DNA of 64,000 nucleotides, from assembly GCA_963718195.1 (NCBI GenBank), contig CAVQYQ010000006.1:496001-560000 (forward strand), given 5' to 3'. A program made the position numbers and the translations under genes. The stretch comes from MADRE3 sp963718195 (GTDB taxonomy: Bacteria > Desulfobacterota > Desulfobulbia > Desulfobulbales > Desulfocapsaceae). This document shows positions 16,740 to 25,772 of the stretch, one piece after another (position 1 is the stretch's first letter; every line of letters begins with the position of its first letter). Below the pieces are notes generated by a model. That model was given only the letters and a program-made list of their open reading frames with translations, made no database searches and was not told where the DNA came from.

Positions 16740-17081
16740 CTGATATCTGGAGGTGGTCGCAAGGTGTCCGTGAAATGGAGTGATTGGCCAGCTGGTATCT
16801 GCTCTGGTGATTACGCTTTATCGCTTAACAGCAATGCTATCCCGGGGTGGCACAGCCTGTGCTTTGTGCATATCATTTACATCAGACTGGCCGCCTGGAG
16901 CGTCGGCCGAAACAGTAAATATACAGAGCCACTTGCAAAACGCCCTTTTCGCTCAATCTCTACGTTATGCTTAAATTTTTATCCTCGGAATATCAATTAT
17001 ATGCCTGCGGGAAAAATTTTTCACATGCCTTGACGTTGAACGAAAATCATCATTTTGCAAAAGGCGCTACAATTTTAAATT
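16740..17081. other. intergenic region without a recognised gene
   Basis: This gap separates the liv promoter from the plus-strand gene at 17082. A reading frame at 16764-17033 exists but its composition and lack of a ribosome site do not support a gene. A short GCACAG/CTGTGC palindrome lies near 16851-16863. No clear plus-strand promoter was found. Confidence 0.3.
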
Positions 17082-18191
17082 ATGCTAACATCACTTGAGC
17101 AAAACCAATTTGTCAAGGATGTCCAATATAATTGTGATATCTCTGACGCCCGTGACCATGGGATATATTCGATGTGTTCGATGATCCTGAAGCTGAGAAA
17201 CCTCTATAAGTGGGAGCATCGGATTGAGCCCTGGTCGGAACCGGAACCTGCCGATCTGCTCGACTGGGTTGATGACAAGGAAAAGTATTGGCAGGGTCTT
17301 ACCCAGGAATCGTTTCGTCCCCTGACGATTTTCGGCAAAGCGATATTGCCCCACAATCTTGGTCTCGTTAATAAAGTCCTGGACCAGGGGAATCTTCTCT
17401 ATGGTGCCGGACACGGGCGATCGATGAAAGCGGTGTTCTTCCTGGCAGATATTCTTGAAAAGCGGCTCGTTGAGGGCTGCACAGTCCATATTCTGGGAAG
17501 AGAAGTGGCAAAAGAGATGGCCAGCCCAATTGGGTTGGTACAGGATGGTATCGTGGTCATCAAGAAAGAATCACTGCGCTACTTCTTATGGGACCAGATC
17601 CAGGAGATGCGATCATCCTGTAAATCTTCCGTCAACCATCTGCTGAACCATTATGGCCTGTTGAAAGATGGTCATCTCGACCATACTGTGTTGCGGGAAC
17701 GACTGGGTTTTATCGTGGATGAGGAGCTCGACCTGTTTATTTATCATGAAGTGGGTGAAATCCTGGAAAAAACGTTCAGTTCCGAGCTTTTTCAGCGAGT
17801 TGTCGGTTGTTTTCCGGGCTCGATTATAGAACTGGTGTGCCGGGCGGTTAAGGACCTTCTGGCTGACACCCATCCTTCCGGGCTCCTGGCGTATACGATC
17901 AGGAATAAAAAGGATTCCAGCCTGGCCCTGTACCTGGGGTTACTGGATGGAATGCGGGAGAAGCTGTTCCCTGAGATAAAGGACTGCTGGCGCTATTTCC
18001 AGCAGAGTGGGGACTGGGCGCATATCGACAGGGCACGATCAGCAGGGCGGCATAAGTTTCTGCGCATTGCCCGCGATATAAAAGAGATCAACCAGATGGT
18101 CGAACAACTCCCCGAGACCAGGATCATCGAACTATTCAGGGAACGGCTCTTGCGGCCGTTGGGGTTGGAAATCGGTCAACACGATGGATGA
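17082..18191 (+). CDS. conserved protein of unknown function (possibly the Sfum_1244-like family)
   Basis: The 369-residue protein is soluble and mainly helical. It looks like a family found in Deltaproteobacteria that I associate with the name Sfum_1244, but this is from memory and uncertain. Notable segments are GAGHGRSMKAVFFLADILEKRL, with the histidine and glycine loop in the first half, HLLNHYGLLKDGHLDHTVLRE and many conserved-looking acidic residues. There is no signal peptide and no membrane segment. The ribosome site is weak. It stands alone between the liv promoter region and the acyltransferase. No function is proposed. Confidence 0.72.
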   Translation: MLTSLEQNQFVKDVQYNCDISDARDHGIYSMCSMILKLRNLYKWEHRIEPWSEPEPADLLDWVDDKEKYWQGLTQESFRPLTIFGKAILPHNLGLVNKVLDQGNLLYGAGHGRSMKAVFFLADILEKRLVEGCTVHILGREVAKEMASPIGLVQDGIVVIKKESLRYFLWDQIQEMRSSCKSSVNHLLNHYGLLKDGHLDHTVLRERLGFIVDEELDLFIYHEVGEILEKTFSSELFQRVVGCFPGSIIELVCRAVKDLLADTHPSGLLAYTIRNKKDSSLALYLGLLDGMREKLFPEIKDCWRYFQQSGDWAHIDRARSAGRHKFLRIARDIKEINQMVEQLPETRIIELFRERLLRPLGLEIGQHDG

Positions 18192-18340
18192 TTATCTGCA
18201 GCTGATACGCTGTCATTTGCGGTGACATGTAATCCTGCTGTACGAGTAGGCTAAAATCGGATATACATGAAGCGTCGGTAGCCGGCCGACTGTAAACAGA
18301 TTGAAAATAAAATCCATCACCAACCAAACCGGGACAGCCA

Positions 18341-19082
18341 ATGGCACAGAAGGAACTCAAAATACAGGAGTCGATATCTGGCAAAAAAGAATCGAAGTTG
18401 AAGCGCTATCAACAGCTGATCATCGGTTCAGAAAAGATTTCCGATTTAATCCTGTATGAATTAGTGACGACATTCTTTTCCTGGATACCAGGAGCTTTTG
18501 GCCTCTTTCTTCCGCAGCAAGCTGTATCCTCTGCTTCTTGCTGAAGTCGGTTCGGGGACGGTGTTCGGTACAAATGTCGTTTTAAGACACCCCAAAAAAA
18601 TCCGGATCGGTAAAAACGTGGTCATTGATGACAATGTCATGCTTGATGCAAAAGGTCATGACAACAAGGGGATAACGATCGAAGATGAGGTCTTTATCGG
18701 CCGCAATACGATTCTCAGCTGCAAGGGAGGAGATATCCTCCTGGAGGAGCGTGCTAATTTCGGATTCAACTGTTATGTCTTTTCGTCAAACCGGGTAGTT
18801 GTCGGCAGAGATACGCTGATTGCCGCCTATTGCTATATCGTTGGCGGCGGCAGTTATCATCTGGCAAATAAAGATATTCCGATCAATCAGCAGGTCGATT
18901 TTGAGGGAAAAGGTGGTATTACCATCAGCGAGAATATATGGCTTGGATCTCACAGCGTTATCCTGGACGGTGTGACCATTGGCCAGGGCTCTGTGGTTGC
19001 TGCGGGAGCACTGGTCAACAGGGATGTGGATGAAATGGTTATCGTGGCAGGAACCCCGGCTCAGGTTTTAAAAAAACGATAG
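18341..19082 (+). pseudogene. left-handed beta-helix acyltransferase, frameshifted
   Basis: The N-terminal part (from ATG 18341, MAQKELKIQES to IPGAFGLFL) and the C-terminal part (SKLYPLLLAEVG onward) are in different frames and join near 18500-18513. The whole span is three times 247 plus one base, so one extra base is present. The second part has clear hexapeptide repeats (IRIGKNVVIDDNVMLDAKG, ITIEDEVFIGRNTILSC, VTIGQGSVVAAGALVNRDV) and ends PAQVLKKR, like acetyl- and acyltransferases that modify polysaccharide sugars. Both halves look under normal selection, so a sequencing error or very recent mutation is as likely as a true dead gene. A TTG at 18498 could start a shortened protein. Confidence 0.82.
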
Positions 19083-19229
19083 CCACGTATTGTTTCACCC
19101 CTGAGAGCCAATTGTCCATGAACAGAATAAAAATCATATTTCCGCTCACCAGCCGTGTTGAGCTGTTGGTGCAACCTTTTAGCTCAGTCGTTTCCACTAT
19201 CCTGCCTGAAGCGGGAGCCTGAACCCAAC

Positions 19230-20129
19230 ATGGGGCTGATAACTAAATTGTTTTATAGCGTTACATTGTCTCGTCAGATTGTTGGCTGGCTGGCCGTTCT
19301 TGGTTCTGCTTTCTTCTTTTATCTGGCAACAGCTGTTATCCGCTGGGCGGAATCATACGTGGAGATTGCCACCTCCTATTTTGTCTTTGGTCGTTTTTTT
19401 CTCGGGTTTATCGTTGTCTGTATCACCATGATTGTTAGTGGTCATCGTTTGAAACCAAGAAAATATCATCTCCTGGTCGGACGAACAATTGCTAACTGTA
19501 TCGCCGTGTTCTGTTTCTACAAGGCGGTCGATGTCGGTACGCTTGCCGAAGCGAACATCCTCAATATGACATACCCACTTTTTGTGGCCCTGTTTTCCTG
19601 GTTTTTTGTCAAGGAACAGCGGGACTATTTTTCAATGTTCATCGTTATCGCTGCCTGTGCGGGGATCTGGATGATTCTCTCACCTGGGGATATGAGCATG
19701 AAATGGGACAATCTCTGGGGGCTGACATCAGGAATCACAACTGCGGCAGCGATGATTTACCTCAATGTTAGCAGACGTTACCATGACTCCCAGACCATTC
19801 TCTTTTATATGTTCGGTCTCGGTGCGCTGCTCATATTCCTGATGTTTCAATCTTCGATTTTCTGGCCTGACTGGAAAGAATTTGGTTTTTTGCTTGGTTG
19901 CTCGGCGGCAGGTGTCCTTGGTCAATATCTGCTCACCTATGGATTCTTGTATGTGACTGCCGTTGAGGGATCAATTGTGTCGTCAAGCAGAATAGTACTG
20001 GCAGCGCTTCTCGGACCTCTTTTTGTCGGGGATCCGGCCCTGACGGTGACCGGCTGGTGTGGTGCGCTGCTCATTTTTATGGCAAACAGCACTCTTGCAG
20101 TGCGCAAATCAAGCGCAAGGAATCTGTGA
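19230..20129 (+). CDS. EamA-type drug/metabolite transporter
   Basis: The 299-residue protein has about ten hydrophobic helices in two repeats, as in the DMT superfamily. Characteristic parts are YVEIATSYFVFGRFFLGF, CFYKAVDVGTLAEANIL with NMTYPLFVALFSWFFVKEQ, and the second repeat with YLLTYGFLYVTAVEGSIVSSSR. It probably exports an amino acid or other small metabolite from the cytoplasm. The ATG at 19230 gives the normal length; a GTG at 19155 would add a 25-residue extension that does not look like the family. It converges with the dehydrogenase gene that follows. Confidence 0.85.
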   Translation: MGLITKLFYSVTLSRQIVGWLAVLGSAFFFYLATAVIRWAESYVEIATSYFVFGRFFLGFIVVCITMIVSGHRLKPRKYHLLVGRTIANCIAVFCFYKAVDVGTLAEANILNMTYPLFVALFSWFFVKEQRDYFSMFIVIAACAGIWMILSPGDMSMKWDNLWGLTSGITTAAAMIYLNVSRRYHDSQTILFYMFGLGALLIFLMFQSSIFWPDWKEFGFLLGCSAAGVLGQYLLTYGFLYVTAVEGSIVSSSRIVLAALLGPLFVGDPALTVTGWCGALLIFMANSTLAVRKSSARNL

Positions 20130-20154
20130 TAGGCAGCCAAGGTATATCAGGCTG

Positions 20155-21051
20155 TTATTCTGAGTCAGTTTTTTTCCGATCAATTACCGTGAAAAGGGCT
20201 GCATGATCCAGGTTGGCGCCGCCGGCAGCTATCAGCTGGTCATAGAGGTCTCTGCTCAAGGCTGTTGCCGGCATGTCCAGGTCAAGTTGCGCTGCCAGTT
20301 CAATTGCCTGATGCATATCCTTGCGTTGAATAGTACTTTTTGCTCCTGGCTCAAATGATCCTTTGACCATTCGCTGACCGTGAACTTCAAGAATGCGCGA
20401 ATCGGCAAAACCCCCCTTCAGTGCTTCACAAACCTTGCCGGGATCAACCCCGGCAGCTTTTGCCAGGGCAAGTGCTTCGGCAACTGCGCCGATATTGAGC
20501 CCGACAATCACCTGGTTTGCCGCTTTGGCCACCTGCCCGGCCCCGACCGATCCCACATGGGTGATGCGTTCACCCAGAACCTGAAGAACGGGCAGTGCCA
20601 TGGTGAAAGCCTGAGCAGATCCTCCGGCCATGATGGTAAGATTTCCGGCTTCGGCCCCGATCGTTCCCCCCGATACCGGGGCGTCGACATAAAAACATTG
20701 TTTTGCTTCAGCTCTTTTGGCAAAGGATCTGGTTGCCGGCAACAACGTTGTGCCCATATCAATGATCAGGGATTCCGGGCGTATCGTCTCATATACGCCT
20801 TGAGGTCCTGACAATACTGAATCAACCGCCTGGGTGTCAGAAACCATGATGATGATGGTATCTGCCCGGCGGGCAACCTCTGCCGGTGAATCGACACTGG
20901 CAGCGCCATGCTGCTGCATCAGGGTTCGTGGAGGCTCTGAACGGTTGCTAACGATCAGCTGAGCACCGGCTTCGATCAGGTTGCAGCACATGGGTCTGCC
21001 CATCAGTCCAAGACCGATAAAACCGATTTTTTTTCCAGAAAGATCACTCAT
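20155..21051 (-). CDS. NAD(P)-dependent beta-hydroxyacid dehydrogenase (GarR/HIBADH family)
   Basis: The enzyme belongs to the family of 3-hydroxyisobutyrate dehydrogenase, tartronate semialdehyde reductase and glyoxylate/succinic semialdehyde reductases. The NAD(P) site is GFIGLGLMGRPM at the N-terminus, the substrate motif is DAPVSGG, and the catalytic lysine lies in GQVAKAANQ, followed by KDMHQA. Arginine of NRSE after the second strand suggests NADPH. The start at 21051 is chosen because GAGGAG lies six bases upstream and MSDLSGKKIGF is the usual beginning; the protein has 298 residues. The exact substrate is unknown. Confidence 0.9.
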   Translation of the reverse strand: MSDLSGKKIGFIGLGLMGRPMCCNLIEAGAQLIVSNRSEPPRTLMQQHGAASVDSPAEVARRADTIIIMVSDTQAVDSVLSGPQGVYETIRPESLIIDMGTTLLPATRSFAKRAEAKQCFYVDAPVSGGTIGAEAGNLTIMAGGSAQAFTMALPVLQVLGERITHVGSVGAGQVAKAANQVIVGLNIGAVAEALALAKAAGVDPGKVCEALKGGFADSRILEVHGQRMVKGSFEPGAKSTIQRKDMHQAIELAAQLDLDMPATALSRDLYDQLIAAGGANLDHAALFTVIDRKKTDSE

Positions 21052-21253
21052 GCGGGTCTCCTCTTTGATCACCGTTCATCGTGTGGAATTCAATTTTGCT
21101 GGGAATTGTTGGTCAAAGTTCTGTATAAGAACTAGCATATTGGGGCGGGATCAGCAATTGATTTCACCGTGGCAGCGGGGGTGCCGGGATAGTATGTCGG
21201 GAGCTTTCCGACGGTGTCAATCTCATTTGACTGCAAAACAGCAAAGAGTGGAG

Positions 21254-22000
21254 TCAGGCAGCCAGTATCCCGAGGTGTTCAAATATCTTTTTTGCATTAT
21301 TCCGTCCAGACGATGTCAGGAAACCATTTTCCAGATGATCTTCGACCATGGCGGAGGTAAGCGGGCTGATTTTATTCTCCTCTTCCAGCAGCGCTGTCCG
21401 TTGAGCATCACTGAGGATCATGTTTTCCCGGACATTCTCTGCCTCTTCAGTGTTGTGAGTCTTTAGTAACCTGCACACCTCTTCCAGGACCTGCTCATTT
21501 GCTCCGAGTCTGGTGAGGATATCAGTTGCAATCTCAAGGCTCTCTCGCTTGATGATTTCGGGCTCCTGGCTGTCATATTTTTCTTCTGCCCGGCTGGAAC
21601 CAATATCGTTGAGGTAGGCTGCACAGAGAATGATTCCAAGGTTGCCGCCCTCTTCTTTTCCGATTCTTTCTGCATGATGGGCGATGCGTGAAACCCGGCT
21701 GATCAATTTGAAATCAGTTTTATAAAAGCGTTTAATTTCGACGGCAACCTTGTCTTTGAGTAGATTGTCCTGGGAGCCAATAAACTCTTCAGGAAGTGTC
21801 CCGAGGCATTGTTCGGCATACTTGCAATAGGCGGCACAGCCAAAATCCATTTTCGGATTAACAAAGCGGTGACCACAGTGACCACATTTACGGGTCGTGT
21901 CGTCTTTATAAAACTCAACCTGGTGCTCGCACTTGGGGCAACTGGCTTCAAATATTGCACCACTATCCCAATACTGCATATCCTGGCCGGGGCACTTCAT
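21254..22000 (-). CDS. zinc-ribbon HD-type phosphohydrolase with Asn in the HD doublet
   Basis: The 248-residue protein starts with a zinc ribbon (Cys21, Cys24, Cys39, Cys42) and a cysteine-rich segment DFGCAAYCKYAEQC that may bind a second metal or cluster. An HD-type helical domain follows: RIAHHAERI supplies the first histidine, AAYLNDIG is at the place of the HD doublet, KTHNTEE another histidine and LSDAQR the last aspartate. The doublet is Asn131-Asp132 rather than His-Asp, so metal binding or catalysis may be altered. This combination is frequent in sulfate reducers and close to redox genes. The substrate is unknown. A CRP/FNR-type site lies upstream. Confidence 0.8.
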   Translation of the reverse strand: MKCPGQDMQYWDSGAIFEASCPKCEHQVEFYKDDTTRKCGHCGHRFVNPKMDFGCAAYCKYAEQCLGTLPEEFIGSQDNLLKDKVAVEIKRFYKTDFKLISRVSRIAHHAERIGKEEGGNLGIILCAAYLNDIGSSRAEEKYDSQEPEIIKRESLEIATDILTRLGANEQVLEEVCRLLKTHNTEEAENVRENMILSDAQRTALLEEENKISPLTSAMVEDHLENGFLTSSGRNNAKKIFEHLGILAA

Positions 22001-22078
22001 GGGTGACCTCCTGTCGATAGTTCCTGTTAATTGCTCTTGAGGGAAAAAGTGTCATCAATGTAACGATTACTGAGCGAA

Positions 22079-22121
22079 ACTATAAATCAGGGCGAGGCGA
22101 TTTGCTTTGACCTAGATCAAA
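22079..22121 (-). promoter_or_regulatory. possible CRP/FNR-family (HcpR-like) site and -10 box of the HD gene
   Basis: TTTGACCTAGATCAAA at 22106-22121 is a near-perfect palindrome of the TTGA-N6-TCAA type bound by CRP/FNR-family regulators. On the minus strand a TATAGT box lies at 22084-22079. If transcription starts near 22072, the palindrome centre is at about -41.5, the standard position of an activator of this family. FNR, HcpR or another member cannot be told apart by eye. Confidence 0.42.
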
Positions 22122-22273
22122 AAGACTGAAAATAATAAGATGAATAAACACTGGCAGACAGATCATACATCAACTGTTGGTTATGAACCGCTCTTTTAGG
22201 CCTTCTTGACAACCCTCTATCCCGCTAAATTAAAGAGATTTCACACTAAATTGCGTTTTTGGGATTTAGACGA

Positions 22274-22303
22274 TTGACAAGAGGCACCCTGTGGCAGTAA
22301 TAT
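22274..22303 (+). promoter_or_regulatory. candidate sigma70-type promoter of the metF-hdr operon
   Basis: TTGACA (22274-22279), an 18-base spacer and TAATAT (22298-22303) lie about 475 bases before the first gene of the operon. The -10 box matches consensus at four of six places. A start here would give a leader of roughly 465 bases. Confidence 0.4.
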
Positions 22304-22777
22304 AAGAATAATTTAAGAGTGGGTTCAGATTATTTGAATATTGGAGTGATATCGATAGCTTCTGGAACCTTCTCCGCGTGGTTGTCTCGTTGCCGGCCCA
22401 GACCGTTAAACGAGGTGACTGGTTCGAACTCTCGACCTGACGAGTTGGACTTTCAATCTCGCTTTGTTAGATGATAAGGCTGCCGGAAGTAAGTTCTGCG
22501 GCTTGAAATAGTGCACGATCAGTACCGGGTTTTTTACTTTGAATATAAGTCTGATTTTGACGTTTCGGTAACACAGCGCAGTCTTCATTATCTTGCTTTT
22601 GCCCCTGGAATCAACAGTGTCCTGGGCCAACAGAAGCAGATACGTTGTACACATTGTTTAGATACACATGCACGTCCGACCTGCCCTATTACTGGCCGTG
22701 CTGGCTGAAAGAGCGGTATCTGAATAACCTCTGCATTTTGAAATGAAACTATTGTAAATTCAACGATAGGAGGTTCA
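22304..22777 (+). other. long leader region of the metF-hdr operon
   Basis: No gene is supported here. Several short hairpins can form: CTCGTT (22386-22391) with AACGAG (22409-22414), AACTC with GAGTT near 22429-22454, and GCCGGAA with TTC-TG-CGGC near 22482-22502. The segment is long for a bacterial leader and could hold an RNA regulatory element, but I recognise no known riboswitch class. The ribosome site AGGAGG lies at its end. Confidence 0.3.
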
Positions 22778-23653
22778 ATGGAAGCAACCAAGAACAGTCA
22801 CCCTTCCCGTCAAACCACCCTGATCGCCGAGATCGATCCCCCTAAAGGCACAAATCTTGATTCTTTCCTGACCTCAGCTCTGAATTTGAGGGGCAGGGTT
22901 GATTCGGTTCGGGTCACCGACGGTGAGCATGCCATAATGCGTATGTCGCCACTGGCACCATGTTTGGCGTTGAAGGAAAAAGGAATCGATCCGAGCATGA
23001 TCATAAATGGTCGTGATCGCAACCGTATCTCTTTTCAGGCAGATCTCCTCTGTGCTGCAGCCATGGGGATTAAGCAGATTGTCATCAAGGAAGGACATGA
23101 CCCCAGAGAAGGTGATCAACCGGTAGCCCGGTCGAGTGGAGATCTGGATCTGGAGACAATGCTGAAGTGTGCCTCATCGCTTAATGATGGCAGGGACCTG
23201 GCTGGAGAATCACTTGATGGTGCCACTGATTTCGAAATTGGTGTCTATATCGAACTCTCAGATGATGTCAATCTTAACAGGGAACGGGCGGAATATTTCA
23301 AGCAACTCGAAGGGCTCGGAGTCAGCTCAGTGACGCTCGGGCCGACCTACGATCTGAACATAATAGAACAGTTTGTTCCGTTTGCTGAACAGACCGGCAT
23401 TAAGCTCTTCTCATCACTGATGTTTCTGAAGTCAGTCACCATGGTTCGTTACTTGAATAACCTGGCTGGTGTACCATCTATTCCCCAGGAGTTCCTGAAG
23501 AAAATGATGCAGGCACCGGACAAGAAGAATGCAGGTGTCCAGGTAGCTGCCGATTTTCTCCAGGAGCTTGTCCAGCTCGGAGACGGGGTTGTCCTGCTGG
23601 CCCTTGGCTGGAGTGAAAAGTTACCGGAAATATTAGATCTTATAGAACGGTAG
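22778..23653 (+). CDS. divergent MetF-like methylenetetrahydrofolate reductase paralogue
   Basis: The 291-residue protein follows the MTHFR TIM-barrel fold and resembles the metF product at 31396: AEIDPPKG (with the catalytic-type Glu), VRVTDGEHAIMRMSPLAPC, GRDRNRISFQADLLCAAAMGI and a C-terminal part with LLALGW. The motif LSGD of the second copy is replaced by KEGHD, so flavin or folate contacts may differ. An ideal AGGAGG precedes the ATG. It is the first gene of the operon, and the histidine kinase start follows the stop codon directly. It may be a second reductase, a non-catalytic subunit or an enzyme for another methyl carrier. Confidence 0.8.
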   Translation: MEATKNSHPSRQTTLIAEIDPPKGTNLDSFLTSALNLRGRVDSVRVTDGEHAIMRMSPLAPCLALKEKGIDPSMIINGRDRNRISFQADLLCAAAMGIKQIVIKEGHDPREGDQPVARSSGDLDLETMLKCASSLNDGRDLAGESLDGATDFEIGVYIELSDDVNLNRERAEYFKQLEGLGVSSVTLGPTYDLNIIEQFVPFAEQTGIKLFSSLMFLKSVTMVRYLNNLAGVPSIPQEFLKKMMQAPDKKNAGVQVAADFLQELVQLGDGVVLLALGWSEKLPEILDLIER

Positions 23654-25219
23654 GTGCTCGTGCAGAAAAGTGATGACGAAAAGTCTCCTTTGAGAAAGAG
23701 TCTTCCCGAGGTAACCGAAGAACTTGGTTCACATCTTTACCTTTATCAGATTCTCGATGAAACACCCAACGGAGTAATGGTCGTAAGCCTGAAGCATCGG
23801 GTTCTTTACGCCAATCCTGCCGCAAACAGTTTGCTCGGTGTCGTCTACAGGAATCTGGATGATACCGATCTTGAGGTCTTGCTAGGACCTGAAAACCAAT
23901 GGTTTTTTTACCTGATTGGTCAATTTTTTGATAACCTGGCCGAGATCCAGAAATCGAGAATCAGGCAGATAATTCAAATAAAGACGGGTGATAACGAAAC
24001 AAAAATTGTCGATGCGGTACTCACCTATCCGCCATCGCACCCCGATTACTACCTTCTTTATTTGATTGATATTACAGATAGAAAAAGACTGGAAACCCAG
24101 TTGAGAAGGCGAAATGCTTTCTTCAACGACCTGATTAACTCGTCGGTCGATGGCATAATTGCAGCTGATATGACCGGTAAGGTGATACTGTTCAATAATG
24201 CCGCCTTGACCCTGCTGGGGTATACGGAGCAACAGAGCCTGGAGAAATTGCATGTTACCGGCCTTTACAAGGATGATCTTGCCTATGAGATCATCAGCAG
24301 GATGCGTAGCGATGATTTCGGAGGAAAAGGCAAATTACTGCACCATGAAATAAATGTCCGCCATAAGGATGGTCATGATATACCGGTGCAGTTTTCAGGT
24401 GGTATTATCTATGACAAGGATAAGGAGATTGCCACATTCGGCATATTTACCGACCTCAGGGCAATGCTGAAAATCGAAGAGGATCTTGAACAGACCCATA
24501 ATATGCTGATGCAGTCCGAGAAGATGGCAGGCCTTGGCAGGCTTGCAGCCGGCGTGGCCCATGAAATAAATAATCCGATGTCCGGAATAATGCTTTATGC
24601 CAATCTGGTTATGGAGGAAATTGGAGACAACCACCAGGTCAGCGAGGACCTGCAGACGATTATTCACGAGGCTGAACGGTGTAAGGTGATTGTTGCAGAC
24701 CTGCTCGAGTTTTCTCACCAGACCAGCTATGAAATGGAGCCTGTCGACCTCAATGAAGTTATTCAAAAAACGCTGGGTATCCTGAAGAACCAGCCATTTT
24801 ATCATAACATTTCGGTACAGCTCAATCTGGCTGAATCTCTTCCCCCCATATTGGGTAACACAATCAGGCTGAACCAGGTGGTGATGAATCTTCTGGTAAA
24901 TGCCGCCCAGGCGATGGAGGGCAATGGAACAATAGAGATTACAAGCAGGTCCAGGGCCAATAAAGGAGTAAACGAAATTCTGCTCAGAGATTCTGGTCCC
25001 GGTATCGAGGACGATCTACTGGAAAAGATATTTGAACCCTTCTTCACAACAAAGACAACGGGAGAAGGTACAGGGTTAGGGCTATCGGTGTCTTATGCGA
25101 TAGTCAAGGAACACAAAGGAACCATCAGGGCGGTTTCATCAGTGGGTGAAGGAACAACCTTCACGCTGAGGTTCCCCGCTGTTGTGGACACTTTAAAGGG
25201 AGAAAGTTATGACCGATAA
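23654..25219 (+). CDS. soluble PAS-PAS sensor histidine kinase inside the metF-hdr operon
   Basis: The 521-residue kinase has two PAS-like domains (about residues 30-140 and 155-270), a short coiled coil, the phospho-acceptor region GVAHEINNPMSG with His near 303, and a HATPase domain with NQVVMNLLVNAAQAM, DSGPGIEDD and GTGLGLSVSYAIV. There are no membrane segments, so it senses a cytoplasmic signal such as redox state or a bound cofactor. It starts with GTG directly after the stop of the metF-like gene and overlaps hdrC by 11 bases. The operon also encodes a single-domain receiver at 32370, which is a likely partner. Regulation of C1 flow is an inference. Confidence 0.93.
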   Translation: MLVQKSDDEKSPLRKSLPEVTEELGSHLYLYQILDETPNGVMVVSLKHRVLYANPAANSLLGVVYRNLDDTDLEVLLGPENQWFFYLIGQFFDNLAEIQKSRIRQIIQIKTGDNETKIVDAVLTYPPSHPDYYLLYLIDITDRKRLETQLRRRNAFFNDLINSSVDGIIAADMTGKVILFNNAALTLLGYTEQQSLEKLHVTGLYKDDLAYEIISRMRSDDFGGKGKLLHHEINVRHKDGHDIPVQFSGGIIYDKDKEIATFGIFTDLRAMLKIEEDLEQTHNMLMQSEKMAGLGRLAAGVAHEINNPMSGIMLYANLVMEEIGDNHQVSEDLQTIIHEAERCKVIVADLLEFSHQTSYEMEPVDLNEVIQKTLGILKNQPFYHNISVQLNLAESLPPILGNTIRLNQVVMNLLVNAAQAMEGNGTIEITSRSRANKGVNEILLRDSGPGIEDDLLEKIFEPFFTTKTTGEGTGLGLSVSYAIVKEHKGTIRAVSSVGEGTTFTLRFPAVVDTLKGESYDR

Positions 25220-25772
25220 CACTATCTCACCGGGGCAGGGAAACAAGAAGCTTCTTGCCAAACTGGAACATATGAATATCGACGTTCAGGCCTGTTTTCA
25301 ATGCGGGCGCTGCTCTTCAGGGTGTCCCATTACCGAATTCTTTGACCTGACCACCATGGAGGTGGTCAGGCTCGCCGCCTACGGTATGGAAGATCAACTG
25401 CTCAACAGTAAAGCAATCTGGTTGTGTGCTGCCTGTGAGACGTGCGCAACCCGCTGTCCCAATGATATCGATATTGCGGTGCTGATGGATGTGCTGCGGG
25501 AGGTGGCCCTGAGAAAAGGTATCAAGCCGGCAGAGCCACGGGTGCCGGTGTTTCATCAGTCGTTTCTCGACTCGATCAATCACTGGGGCCGAGCCTATGA
25601 GGTCGGGTTGATTGCCGGTTACAAGATTCGTTCCGGTGACTTAACTGGAGACATGAAGCTGGGTGTGAAGATGTTTACCAAGGGTAAACTGGGTCTCTTA
25701 CCCCATTCCATCAAAGGTAAAGCCGAGATAAAAAAGATCTTCTCGGGTAAGGGAAAGGAGTATGAACGATGA
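25209..25772 (+). CDS. hdrC: heterodisulfide reductase subunit C-like protein
   Basis: HdrC is a small soluble iron-sulfur protein that passes electrons between HdrA and HdrB. Two 4Fe-4S motifs are present: CFQCGRCSSGCP near residues 29-40 and CAACETCATRCP near 75-86. The length of 187 residues fits. Its start overlaps the kinase gene by 11 bases and its stop overlaps the hdrB start by four, so expression is coupled. With HdrA, HdrB, MvhD, MetV and MetF it matches the composition of the complex described in Moorella thermoacetica. Confidence 0.92.
   Translation: MTDNTISPGQGNKKLLAKLEHMNIDVQACFQCGRCSSGCPITEFFDLTTMEVVRLAAYGMEDQLLNSKAIWLCAACETCATRCPNDIDIAVLMDVLREVALRKGIKPAEPRVPVFHQSFLDSINHWGRAYEVGLIAGYKIRSGDLTGDMKLGVKMFTKGKLGLLPHSIKGKAEIKKIFSGKGKEYER

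Noticed and set aside
16764..17033. Open frame of 89 codons on the plus strand after the liv promoter
   Set aside because: Composition is not protein-like, there is no ribosome site and no recognised motif; treated as non-coding.
22380..22470. tRNA-like segment with TGGTTCGAACTC resembling a T-loop
   Set aside because: The bases flanking TTCGAAC do not form the five-pair T-stem, and no acceptor or anticodon stem could be built around it.
22511..22708. Open frame of 65 codons inside the metF-hdr leader
   Set aside because: No ribosome site and no resemblance to a family; a leader is the simpler reading, although a short regulatory peptide cannot be fully excluded.
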